NCBI RefSeq assembly: GCF_000007825.1
Contig: NC_004722.1
Span: forward strand, 3,884,501-3,948,500
Length of the DNA: 64,000 nucleotides
Reading direction: 5' to 3'
Source: Bacillus cereus ATCC 14579
GTDB lineage: Bacteria > Bacillota > Bacilli > Bacillales > Bacillaceae_G
Shown: in pieces, positions 18,210-26,332 of the stretch
How the letters are laid out: the number at the start of each line of letters is the position of its first letter
Numbering within the stretch: the stretch's first letter is position 1
Position numbers and translations under genes: made by a program
The notes under the pieces: model-generated
Told to the model about the DNA's origin: nothing
The model's database searches: none
The model's input: the letters and a program-made list of their open reading frames with translations, nothing else

Positions 18210-18237
18210 AAAATCCTGCTCCAAAGAGCAAGATTTT
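18210..18237 (-). terminator. Terminator of bshC
   Basis: AAATCcTGCTC/GAGCAaGATTT with a 4-nt loop. The one plus-strand mismatch becomes a G-U pair in the minus-strand RNA, and T-rich sequence follows on that strand. Confidence 0.8.
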
Positions 18238-19852
18238 ATAGTTTTATAACATGATGTTTTCCGTCCCAAGAAAAAGGGTTTTCCATTACACGATCAACGA
18301 AATCCAAACCAAACTGATTTAAATAATAACATACATTCCACACACGTTCTTGCGGTGCACCTAATGGACGAAGTGCGAATTGTATACGGCGGAATTTATT
18401 TAGCTGAACCTCATACTTTTTCTCAACATTTCTTTTCAACATTCTTTCCAGCAGTTCAATTTGTTCATTAATTTTCAATTCGTTTTTCCCTGCAAACGCA
18501 CCTAACCCTGGCTCTATTTTCTTTACAAATTGCTGTAAAGATGTATGAATATCGGCAATTTCTTTTTTCGCCTTTTCAAAATGATCATCAATCGGTTCCT
18601 CTATTTGATTAGACAACCAGTTTTCACGCAATTTATCGACATCATTTAAAAACGGATCACTTTCTCTCAATTGCAAATCAAATAAATCCGTCGCTATATC
18701 TCTCTCCACATAAGTAATTGTAAGACGAGGAACGACAGGTGGCATTTGAAAACCGACAGTATGGAATACTTGTTGTAATTCACTCCAATAAGCTAATTCT
18801 CCTGGACCTCCAATAAATGCGAGCGTAGGAAATACATACTCTTGCATAAGAGGACGTGTTACAACATTATTACTAAAACGTGCCGGATTTCTCTCCATCT
18901 CTTCAATCAACTCTTCGTATGAAAAGGAATGCGCCCCATCCTTTCCAACAAACTTACCTTGTTGATCTTCAAGCAATACTCGTTCATCATCTATTTCCAT
19001 GAATATATGCACTGCATGAGACTTCGTTTCAATAATCGGTTTGTATCCTAGTTCTTTAATTACTTCTTGCTGATTACGAAGCCCCTCTTGTACCTCTTTA
19101 TACTTACTTATAATTCGCTTGAAAAATGGAATTTCTAACTTTCTTAATTCAGGATGATGTGAATCAACAAGGATTAAACCAGAATTAGCAAAGATTTTCG
19201 TAATAAGATGAGCAAAGAAATCTACATACGTATTCGATTTTTTCAAAGCATCATCAACAAATTTTAATACATCCTTTGTAAAATTTGTTTCTGGGTATGT
19301 TTTAAAAATCTCTTCAATCCAATTTCTACAATCTTCAACAGAAAGTTCAGACTCAGAAGCACTCGCCTTTTTCGGATTACGGTCATAAAAAATAGTTTTT
19401 TTCATCTTTTTATTTTTCGCTACAAAAGTATGGTTAATCTCATCCATATCATGGTCTTCACCCGCAATCCAGAAGACAGGGACAACTTTAACTCCTAAAC
19501 TTTCTTCCTTTTCCTTTGCAAGCTGTAAAATTGAAATAACTTTATGAATTGTATAAAGCGGTCCAGTTAATAACCCTGCTTGTTGTCCAGCTATAACAAC
19601 ATATGTATTTTCATCTCCAAGCGCTTTTACATTTTGAAGTGTAGATTCTCCCGCTTGTAATTTTGTATTATATTCTAATAAATGCGCTACTAAATCTTGG
19701 CGGAAAAACTCCCTTTCACGCAAATCATGTAAACGTTGTTTAAAAGCATCTTCTGTTAACATATAATCAAAACATGACTGTATCTCTTTTTTACCGTTCA
19801 TATAGTCCGCTACAACACCTTGTTGCGGAACAGAGATTTCTTTTATCTCCAT
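18236..19852 (-). CDS. bshC: BshC, putative cysteine ligase of bacillithiol synthesis
   Basis: Adds cysteine to glucosaminyl-malate in the last step of making bacillithiol, the low-molecular-weight thiol of Firmicutes. The 538-residue product has the N-terminal Rossmann-like core with VVIAGQQAGLLTGPLYTIHK and PVFWIAGEDHDMDEI, family hallmarks, plus a C-terminal coiled coil. The start is the ATG at 19852 (MEIKEISV) with AAAGGAAG upstream; the frame extends to 19921 without a ribosome site. Its position between panE and the division cluster matches B. subtilis yllA. Confidence 0.94.
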   Translation of the reverse strand: MEIKEISVPQQGVVADYMNGKKEIQSCFDYMLTEDAFKQRLHDLREREFFRQDLVAHLLEYNTKLQAGESTLQNVKALGDENTYVVIAGQQAGLLTGPLYTIHKVISILQLAKEKEESLGVKVVPVFWIAGEDHDMDEINHTFVAKNKKMKKTIFYDRNPKKASASESELSVEDCRNWIEEIFKTYPETNFTKDVLKFVDDALKKSNTYVDFFAHLITKIFANSGLILVDSHHPELRKLEIPFFKRIISKYKEVQEGLRNQQEVIKELGYKPIIETKSHAVHIFMEIDDERVLLEDQQGKFVGKDGAHSFSYEELIEEMERNPARFSNNVVTRPLMQEYVFPTLAFIGGPGELAYWSELQQVFHTVGFQMPPVVPRLTITYVERDIATDLFDLQLRESDPFLNDVDKLRENWLSNQIEEPIDDHFEKAKKEIADIHTSLQQFVKKIEPGLGAFAGKNELKINEQIELLERMLKRNVEKKYEVQLNKFRRIQFALRPLGAPQERVWNVCYYLNQFGLDFVDRVMENPFSWDGKHHVIKL

Positions 19853-19931
19853 ATAATTCTTCCTTTCGTATCCAGTTCTCTCACCAATCCACATTGTAGT
19901 CAATGTTTCACGTAAAAGCAAAGAATAACAC

Positions 19932-20816
19932 TTATACTCTTGTTTCTAACCCTTTTATTGCATCGAACAAAAATTGAAGTGTCGGAACTGGTAGTTGCTG
20001 TTTCTTAGCTTCTTCTAATACATATCCAACAATCGCATTAATTTCCGTCTGTCTATTCGCTCTTACATCCGCTAACATAGAGGATGTATTACGAGACGTT
20101 CCTTCACACACATTTCGTACCATTTGCCATACCATTTCTTTTTCTCCTCTAATAAGAAATGCGACCTCCTGAAACACTTGCTCCATCATTTGATAAAAAA
20201 AACGATTCGTGATTAATTCACCATTCTTAACTCCCAATAGTGCTGTCAATGGATTGATACATACATTTACTACTAATTTTTTGTGCATAATCTCTTCCCA
20301 ATCCGTTTCTATTTGAACTGGAAAATAAGTAACAGGAAAATAACGGAATATTTTCTTGAAATGTATAGATTGACCACAAACCACTCCAAATTTTGTTACC
20401 CCTATCCCAGTATGATGAACGATATGCCCTCCCTCTTTTTTCGCACCATGTTCTACAATACCAACAGCTATATTTTCACTCCCTATTTTCAGCATCTTTT
20501 GAAGATGCGACATTCCGTTTTGCAAAAAGATTAATGATGATGCCCCTTCCACAAACGGTAGTACGTCATCTATATGATATTGCTTCACAGAAATAAATAT
20601 ATAATCTAAATTTTGTGCTACCATACTTTCTATCGGTAAAACAGGTGGATATACTGTTTCACATCTTCCATCTCTAATACAAGTTACACCTGTTTCATTC
20701 AACTCTTCAGCCTGCTTAGCCGTTCTTGTAAACAACGTAACATCTTGGTTACTTTTTTGTAAATAAAATGTATACAATAGACCAATAGCACCTGGTCCGA
20801 CAATTCCAATTTTCAT
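19932..20816 (-). CDS. panE: 2-dehydropantoate 2-reductase (ketopantoate reductase family)
   Basis: NADPH-dependent reductase making pantoate for coenzyme A synthesis. The Rossmann motif GIVGPGAIGLLY is at the N-terminus, VKQYHIDD and the NGM loop follow, and the C-terminal helical domain has KLVVNVCINPLTAL. The equivalent B. subtilis gene is ylbQ, also beside bshC. I choose the ATG at 20816 (294 residues); a GTG at 20822 is two codons earlier. No ribosome site lies at normal distance, but a strong GGAGGGGAGG (20860-20851) is separated from the start by a CAAGGG/CCCTTG hairpin that could bring it close. Confidence 0.88.
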   Translation of the reverse strand: MKIGIVGPGAIGLLYTFYLQKSNQDVTLFTRTAKQAEELNETGVTCIRDGRCETVYPPVLPIESMVAQNLDYIFISVKQYHIDDVLPFVEGASSLIFLQNGMSHLQKMLKIGSENIAVGIVEHGAKKEGGHIVHHTGIGVTKFGVVCGQSIHFKKIFRYFPVTYFPVQIETDWEEIMHKKLVVNVCINPLTALLGVKNGELITNRFFYQMMEQVFQEVAFLIRGEKEMVWQMVRNVCEGTSRNTSSMLADVRANRQTEINAIVGYVLEEAKKQQLPVPTLQFLFDAIKGLETRV

Positions 20817-20823
20817 TTTCACA

Positions 20824-20859
20824 CAAGGGATTCACATTAAGCGCCCTTGCCTCCCCTCC
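20824..20859 (-). promoter_or_regulatory. Distant ribosome site bridged by a hairpin, panE leader
   Basis: The Shine-Dalgarno-like GGAGGGGAG (minus 20859-20851) is followed by CAAGGG (20849-20844), 14 nt, and CCCTTG (20829-20824). If the 6-bp stem forms, the effective spacing to the ATG at 20816 becomes about 8 nt. Confidence 0.4.
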
Positions 20860-21112
20860 TTTTTATATCTTTTTAAAGTACATGAGCACGCCCTATAATT
20901 TCGTTGTCCTCTGTCAAACAAATACACTCTCTTTTTTCGCTATGTATAATACTGCCTATTAATACACTTATACTCTTAGTTTAGCAAATCCTCAAAAAAA
21001 TAATAAAAGAAATATACTATCTTCTTCATAAAAATAAAAAAATGAGTTATAATATTATTGTAAATATTTTTACTTTTCTGCATTCAACAAGATAACAAAA
21101 GGATGTGATGTA

Positions 21113-21586
21113 ATGGGATTCCCAAAAGTTGAGCGCTTGCTCATCAATTATAAAACGTTAGATGAATTCAAAAAATTTAAAGGGTGCGGAGCCCAAGAAC
21201 TATCTATGCTGGAAGAATTGCAAGCAAACATTATTGAAAACGACAGTGAATCTCCATTTTATGGCATTTATTATGGTGGATCACTAATCGCACGTATGAG
21301 TCTATATATGAAAAGAAACGGCGGAGAACCATTCGAAATTACAGGTCCTTACCTAGAACTTTATAAACTTGAAGTATTACCAACTTTTCAAAAACAAGGA
21401 TTCGGGCAAATGCTTGTAAATCATGCGAAACAAATGCAATTTCCTATTAAAACAATAGCACGTATTCATTCAGCTGGTTTTTGGGATAAATTAAATTTCA
21501 ACCCCGTATCAGTAACTGATGGTGATTTTTATATTTGGCATCCAGAAACAAATTTGAATGCGGTTACAAACGAAGAATCGGCTTAA
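21113..21586 (+). CDS. ylbP: GNAT-family N-acetyltransferase, YlbP type
   Basis: A 157-residue GNAT-fold protein; the acetyl-CoA loop region is recognisable around LYKLEVLPTFQKQGFGQMLV (R/QxxGxG/A-like). The substrate is unknown. It lies in the same place as B. subtilis ylbP, between panE and gerR, and is one of the few plus-strand genes here. The ATG follows AAAGGATGTG. It converges on gerR with a shared terminator. Confidence 0.85.
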   Translation: MGFPKVERLLINYKTLDEFKKFKGCGAQELSMLEELQANIIENDSESPFYGIYYGGSLIARMSLYMKRNGGEPFEITGPYLELYKLEVLPTFQKQGFGQMLVNHAKQMQFPIKTIARIHSAGFWDKLNFNPVSVTDGDFYIWHPETNLNAVTNEESA

Positions 21587-21591
21587 AAAAT

Positions 21592-21623
21592 AAAAAAACA
21601 GCTGTATAACAGCTGTTTTTTAT
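21592..21623. terminator. Bidirectional terminator between ylbP and gerR
   Basis: AACAGCTG/CAGCTGTT stem, 5-nt loop, with A and T runs on either side so that it can serve both convergent genes. Confidence 0.9.
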
Positions 21624-22126
21624 TTCTTAAGCTTCTCTAACTTCTCATTCGAGCGAGCATTGTTTCTTTCCGCTACCATTACACTTCTTTTTTGATCGAT
21701 ATAATCAAGTAATGTTCTATACTCTTCTTCATATACTGATAATCGCTCCAGAAGGCGCTCTCTTTCTGTTTGTAATGATTCAACTTGTTGTTGCAACACC
21801 GTTAAAGAGTTTTCATCTTTATAATTTTGCAAGAAATCAATAACATCATTCAACGTAATTGACGTAGGTTCTAACACCTTTGTCTCTTTCACTTCATAAT
21901 GTTCTACTTTACGAAGTTGCTTTGCTTCCTCAATACGTTCTTTATATTGCTTTCTTACGTAAGAATTCCATCTAAACCCACATGCTGCTGGTGTACGAGA
22001 TAAATTTTTTCCCACTTCCTTAAAGGCAGAAAGTTGTGTTCCACCTTCTCGAATATGCCGGAGTACTACTTCTGCCAGAAGCAAATCTTCATCATCAGTC
22101 CAAGCATCTTGTCTTGTTGTCGCCAT
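21620..22126 (-). CDS. gerR: GerR/RsfA-family sporulation transcription regulator
   Basis: The 168-residue product has an N-terminal Myb/SANT-like DNA-binding domain (DAWTDDEDLLLAEVVLRHI ... ACGFRWNSYVR) and a C-terminal coiled coil rich in Leu, Glu and Arg. This is the RsfA/YlbO family; in B. subtilis YlbO (GerR) is a mother-cell repressor of some sigma-E genes. The start is the ATG at 22126 (MATTRQDAW) with AGGAGG about 8 nt upstream; the frame reaches back to 22162 without support. It is followed by a bidirectional terminator. Confidence 0.88.
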   Translation of the reverse strand: MATTRQDAWTDDEDLLLAEVVLRHIREGGTQLSAFKEVGKNLSRTPAACGFRWNSYVRKQYKERIEEAKQLRKVEHYEVKETKVLEPTSITLNDVIDFLQNYKDENSLTVLQQQVESLQTERERLLERLSVYEEEYRTLLDYIDQKRSVMVAERNNARSNEKLEKLKK

Positions 22127-22216
22127 CTCTCTAGTCCTCCCTATGCATTTTTTATTAAGCATATGCAGTTACTAGAAAAGATAGAATACAACAACTAAAG
22201 ATTAAGACAAAAAAAA

Positions 22217-22246
22217 ATAAACGCAGAAGATATCTTCTGCGTTTAT
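22217..22246 (-). terminator. Terminator after rpmF
   Basis: Perfect palindrome of 13-bp arms (AAACGCAGAAGAT/ATCTTCTGCGTTT) flanked by A and T runs. On the minus strand it is followed by a T-rich tail. Confidence 0.85.
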
Positions 22247-22256
22247 TTTCCCGCAA

Positions 22257-22431
22257 TTACTTGCTGATTACTTCTTTACCTTTGTAAGTACCGCATGCTT
22301 TACATACACGGTGAGCTAATTTCGCTTCACCACAGCTTGGGCACTCTACCATACCAGGTACTGATAATTTGAAATGCGTACGACGCTTTCTTTTTACTGC
22401 TTTAGAAGTTCTTCTAAAGAGGTACAGCCAT
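22257..22431 (-). pseudogene. rpmF: 50S ribosomal protein L32, +1 frameshift at codon 5
   Basis: The minus strand has AAGGAGGTGGGGATA then ATG GCT GTA CCT. It then needs a +1 shift to read FRRTSKAVKRKRRTHFKLS and on through the zinc-ribbon cysteines (CPSCG, CKACG) to GKEVISK and a TAA at 22257-22259. The span is 175 nt, one more than the 174 of an intact 57-residue gene. Without the shift, translation stops at the sixth codon. The lesion is near 22415-22425. L32 is a core 50S protein, so either a base-calling error or an intact second rpmF elsewhere is likely. It is co-oriented with ylbN as in other Bacillus. Confidence 0.85.
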
Positions 22432-22522
22432 TATCCCCACCTCCTTAAAAGAAATATTCATTTTCATATGAATGCCTGAACCATTCTTCCGATTATTTGT
22501 TAAAAAACTTTGCAAGTCCTGC

Positions 22523-22993
22523 CTATCTTGCATCAACAGTCTTTTCTTTGTCTTCTTCCGAAATCACTTGCCAGTCTTGACCTTGCGTCGGTGCTCCACC
22601 AGAAACATCATCACTGAAAATTTGCATTGGAATCTCCAAAAGTATATTTTCCTTGATTACGGGCAGTAAGTCAAGTACTTCTCCTTCTAAAGAATGAATT
22701 TCAGCTTCAGTTTCAAATTCTTCTTGTGAAGTTTGAAACACCTCAGTTGTTTTAATGTCAAATGGTAATGTCACATCTACTAAAGAGCGAGAACATGGTA
22801 AAACCATGCTTCCAGTTATATGTAGATGAAACGTAAACTTACCGGAGCCAAAATCAACTCTTCCCGTTACATGAACAGGATTAATTTCACGAATATCTTT
22901 CTCGACCTCTTTTAGCTCACTTACATCTACCATCTCATCCAATGTCAATCCTTTATTTCTCAATTTATTCAATTGATGGATGGACCATTTCAT
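22523..22993 (-). CDS. ylbN: YlbN, YceD/DUF177 family protein, C-terminus cut by a nonsense codon
   Basis: YceD-family protein encoded next to rpmF in most bacteria; in plants and E. coli the family is linked to 23S rRNA accumulation. The 156 residues start MKWSIHQLNKL and include the conserved CSRSLVDV region in the centre. The reading frame ends at a TAG after ...KTVDAR, but the same frame continues AGLAKFFNK to a TAA at 22493-22495. The TAG therefore replaces what is probably a leucine codon, costing about 10 residues. Effect on function unknown. The ATG is preceded by GAGGTGATATG. Confidence 0.85.
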   Translation of the reverse strand: MKWSIHQLNKLRNKGLTLDEMVDVSELKEVEKDIREINPVHVTGRVDFGSGKFTFHLHITGSMVLPCSRSLVDVTLPFDIKTTEVFQTSQEEFETEAEIHSLEGEVLDLLPVIKENILLEIPMQIFSDDVSGGAPTQGQDWQVISEEDKEKTVDAR

Positions 22994-23146
22994 ATCATAT
23001 CACCTCAAGGCAACAAACAAAATTATAGCTAGCCATTTTATATTTGTCAATGTTTTTTCTTTACACTATAATGAAGTCATCATAGTAAATAATATATAGA
23101 GTATCACGTTTTTCAAAAAGATGCTACATCGAAAGGAGAGATTACC

Positions 23147-24388
23147 ATAAAAGCTGGTGGTATTGTTGTTGAATATAACCCTTTTCATAACGGTCATCTT
23201 TATCATGTGCAACAGACAAAAAAGTTAACACAATCCGATATAATAATTGCCGTTATGAGTGGTCCTTTTTTACAGCGTGGTGAGCCCGCACTCATTTCCA
23301 AATGGTATCGCACTAAAATGGCCTTAGCAAACGGCGTAGACCTTGTTGTAGAGCTTCCATACGTCTTTGCAACACAAAAGGCTGAAACCTTCGCAAATGG
23401 TGCTATTTCCATTTTAAATGCCCTACGTGTTTCCGAAATTTGTTTCGGTAGTGAGGATGGACAAATCGAAAATTTTTATAATACCATCTCCATACAAAAA
23501 AACGAAGAAGAGACTTTTAACTGCCTTGTAAAACAATTCATGGACGCTGGTAATAGTTATGCAAAAGCAACATCGGATGCTTTCTCACACATTTTAACAT
23601 CTGAAAAAAACATAGATATGTCACAACCAAATAATATTTTAGGCTTCCAATATATGAAAGCAATTCTGTCACAAAATAGCTCTATACAAGCTCAAACTAT
23701 AAAAAGATTTGCCTCTCATTATCATGATGAAACATTTAATGACCAACATATTGCAAGCGCGACAAGCATCCGAAAACAACTCTTTAGCGAAGAAGGATCA
23801 TTTACAACAATTGAACCTTTTCTCCCACAGGCAACCACTTCGCTTTTAGCAAATTACAAACAAAACTACGGGATATTACATAATTGGGAACAATACTTTT
23901 CATTTTTTTAATATAGACTCATGACGATGTCTCCAGGGGACTTACGACATATATATGAAATAGAAGAAGGTTTAGAGCATCGTATTTTATCAAAAATACA
24001 AAACAGTTCCTCCTTCTATTCATTCATGGAAGCATTAAAAACAAAACGTTATACATGGACTAGATTACAAAGAGCTTGTACACACATTTTAACAAACACA
24101 ACAAAAGAGGATATACGTAGCGCAAATATAGAACAACACGCACCATATATTCGCCTGCTAGGCATGTCACAAAAAGGACAAACTTACCTTTCAAAAAATA
24201 AGAAAAAAATCGAACTTCCAATCCTTACTCATACAAAAACATTCGACCATGTCGCTTTAGATATAGAGAAAAAAGCAAACTCTGTATATTTCTCCATCAT
24301 GCACGAACCGTTACGCACACAACTATTAAAACAGGATATAACACACCATCCTATTCGCTATGATGAAACAACTACAAAATTCCTATAA
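23147..24388 (+). pseudogene. tmcAL: TmcAL, tRNA(Met) cytidine acetate ligase; non-AUG start and internal stop
   Basis: ATP-dependent enzyme that acetylates C34 of elongator tRNA-Met using acetate. The conserved N-terminus, KAGGIVVEYNPFHNGHLYH, holds the HxGH-like nucleotidyltransferase motif. It is encoded upstream of the first ATG-type start and follows an ATA codon at 23147 with AAGGAGAG 7-8 nt upstream; no ATG, GTG or TTG is usable there. The frame continues 255 codons to a TAA at 23909-23911 where family members have Lys (SFF-K-YRLM). It then stays in the same frame to 24388, about 413 codons in all. A single AAA-to-TAA change, or a run-length error in T7/A2, explains the break. Confidence 0.85.
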
Positions 24389-24418
24389 AAAACCTCTCTA
24401 TTTCAGAGAGGTTTTTTC
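24387..24418. terminator. Bidirectional terminator between tmcAL and ylbL
   Basis: AACCTCTC/GAGAGGTT stem with a 7-nt loop and T/A runs on each side. Confidence 0.9.
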
Positions 24419-25435
24419 CTTATCCATCTTTTCTAAATATGTTAACGCATCATCCAGCGTATCCACTGGTACAATTTTCATTTTTGTTTTAATATCCTTT
24501 GCAGTCTCAAGTGCATCTTTATAGTTCGATTTCTCCGCACCTTTTTCATTTGGCGCAAAGAACACTTCAGCCCCAGCATCGCTAGCAGCTACCACTTTTT
24601 GATTTATACCACCAATCGGGCCCACTTCTCCTTTTTCATTAATTGTACCTGTTCCAGCTATTTCATGTCCTTTCGTTAAGTCTTCTTCCACAAGTTGATT
24701 ATATATTTCTAATGTGAACATTAAACCTGCGGATGGTCCACCAATTTCATTAGAATTAATTTTCACTTTCGGATCGACCACTAGTTCTCTTTCCGTAACG
24801 ATAGAAACACCTATACCGACACGTCCATTCCCATTAGGAATCGTCTTTACATTTAAATTCTCTTTCAATTGTTTTCCATTTCTCATGTACTCAATACTTA
24901 CAGCATCATTTTCTTTTTTCCCTGTCATATATTCAATAAATTGCTCCGTCTTTTCAAATGTTTTTCCGTCAACAGCTATAATAACATCACCAAGCTTAAG
25001 CTTTCCTTCTGACGGCATTCCTTTTGCCACACCAGCAACTAATACACCTTTATTTTCAAAAGATACTGAGCGATTTGCACGTTTATATGCATTATAAATC
25101 GCTGCATTTTGTGAATCTTTCATCGCATAATTTTGGCGAAATTGATATTCTTCATCACTCTCACCTTTTTGCAATATTTCTTCCGCTTTCGAAATATGTG
25201 TATATTTATTAAACTGTGCCGCTATTAAATTCACCACATTTGCTGGTCCCATTGAAACCGTAACAAGCATAAAATCACCAGATTCTTTCGTTCCACCCTC
25301 AACTTGAACATAAGGCTCTAATTTGGCAGCCATTCCTGGTTTTGTTATATAATACGGTAAACGTACGTAAACAAGTAACATCGCCAATATAACCCCTATT
25401 AAGATTGCATATATAAACCGAAAACGCTTAAACAT
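24398..25435 (-). CDS. ylbL: YlbL, membrane PDZ-Lon-type protease (SepM family)
   Basis: The 345-residue product has an N-terminal membrane helix (about 6-25), a PDZ domain around GVLVAGVAKGMPSEGKLKLGDVIIAVDG, and a C-terminal S16 Lon-like peptidase domain. The Ser/Lys dyad is visible as the Ser in GGPSAGLMF and the Lys in GGINQKVVAA. B. subtilis YlbL acts with CtpA to degrade the SOS division inhibitor YneA, an extracytoplasmic role. The start is the ATG at 25435 with AAGGAG upstream. It overlaps the 3' end of ylbK by 8 nt, so the two are coupled. Confidence 0.92.
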   Translation of the reverse strand: MFKRFRFIYAILIGVILAMLLVYVRLPYYITKPGMAAKLEPYVQVEGGTKESGDFMLVTVSMGPANVVNLIAAQFNKYTHISKAEEILQKGESDEEYQFRQNYAMKDSQNAAIYNAYKRANRSVSFENKGVLVAGVAKGMPSEGKLKLGDVIIAVDGKTFEKTEQFIEYMTGKKENDAVSIEYMRNGKQLKENLNVKTIPNGNGRVGIGVSIVTERELVVDPKVKINSNEIGGPSAGLMFTLEIYNQLVEEDLTKGHEIAGTGTINEKGEVGPIGGINQKVVAASDAGAEVFFAPNEKGAEKSNYKDALETAKDIKTKMKIVPVDTLDDALTYLEKMDKEKTSLK

Positions 25436-26219
25436 TATGTTTCTCCTTCCACTGCTCAATTAATAAATAAATATTTGAAATATGTTTTTCTGCTTCTACT
25501 TCTCCAACTCGAATAATGTCTTCAATGTTTGTAAAAGCACGTGAACTAAATTGCTCTACAGCTGGTCGCATCATTAAATCCGATGCAATTTGCCGATTCA
25601 TTACAAGCTCATGCTGCATAATTTCAATACTTTGCATGATTACGTCATAAATGGACGTAACATCGCCATTTACCTTAATTGGAGATACATCAACAGCGAT
25701 AACAATATCAGCCCCTAACTCTTTCACAACCGATACTGGGATGCGATCAATGACTCCACCATCCACTAATAATCTTCCATCTATTTTTTCTGGTACAAAC
25801 ACTCCAGGAACAGATATGCTAGCCCTCACCGCATCTGCAACTGGCCCACTTGTAAAAACCACTTTTTCCCCCTTCAATATGTCAGTAGCCACAACAGCCG
25901 TCGGGATATCTAACTCTTCTAAATTTTTATTATATGTAAACATTTTAATCATATCTTTGACACGTTTTCCAGCAATAAATCCCATTTTCGGTACCGTGAA
26001 ATCTAAATAATATTTCCGCTTAAAAACAGATGCTAATTTATACAATCTTTCAACGTTACTACTTGCCGCATAAAACGTACCTATTAGCGCCCCCATACTA
26101 CTTCCTGCAATCATGTGAATAGGGATACCCGCTTCCCTTAAAACCTTTATTACACCAATATGAGCAAACCCTTTCGCTCCTCCAGACCCAAGTGCTAAAC
26201 CAATCTTTGGTTCTTTCAT
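25428..26219 (-). CDS. ylbK: YlbK, patatin-like phospholipase / RssA-type esterase
   Basis: Patatin-fold serine hydrolase of 263 residues. Motifs in order are the oxyanion loop GSGGAKGFAHIGV at the N-terminus, the nucleophile elbow GSSMG, and the catalytic Asp in DGGVIDRIP. The substrate is unknown, presumably a lipid ester. The start is the ATG at 26219 with AAAGGGTG as ribosome site; a GTG at 26228 overlaps that site. It is followed by ylbL with an 8-nt overlap. Confidence 0.9.
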   Translation of the reverse strand: MKEPKIGLALGSGGAKGFAHIGVIKVLREAGIPIHMIAGSSMGALIGTFYAASSNVERLYKLASVFKRKYYLDFTVPKMGFIAGKRVKDMIKMFTYNKNLEELDIPTAVVATDILKGEKVVFTSGPVADAVRASISVPGVFVPEKIDGRLLVDGGVIDRIPVSVVKELGADIVIAVDVSPIKVNGDVTSIYDVIMQSIEIMQHELVMNRQIASDLMMRPAVEQFSSRAFTNIEDIIRVGEVEAEKHISNIYLLIEQWKEKHNV

Positions 26220-26332
26220 TTTTCTCACCCTTTAATTTTTTTCATTCCTTTTTCATACTTATGGTCTAAATTCACTACGTATCCACGTATACTGAAATGA
26301 ACGTTTTTTGGGACAAAGGGGGATTTACTTAC

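Noticed and set aside
22257..24388. Stop-codon reassignment or programmed recoding to explain the disrupted genes
   Set aside because: All other genes use TAA, TAG and TGA as normal stops, and the lesions are of different types. Mutation or base error is simpler.
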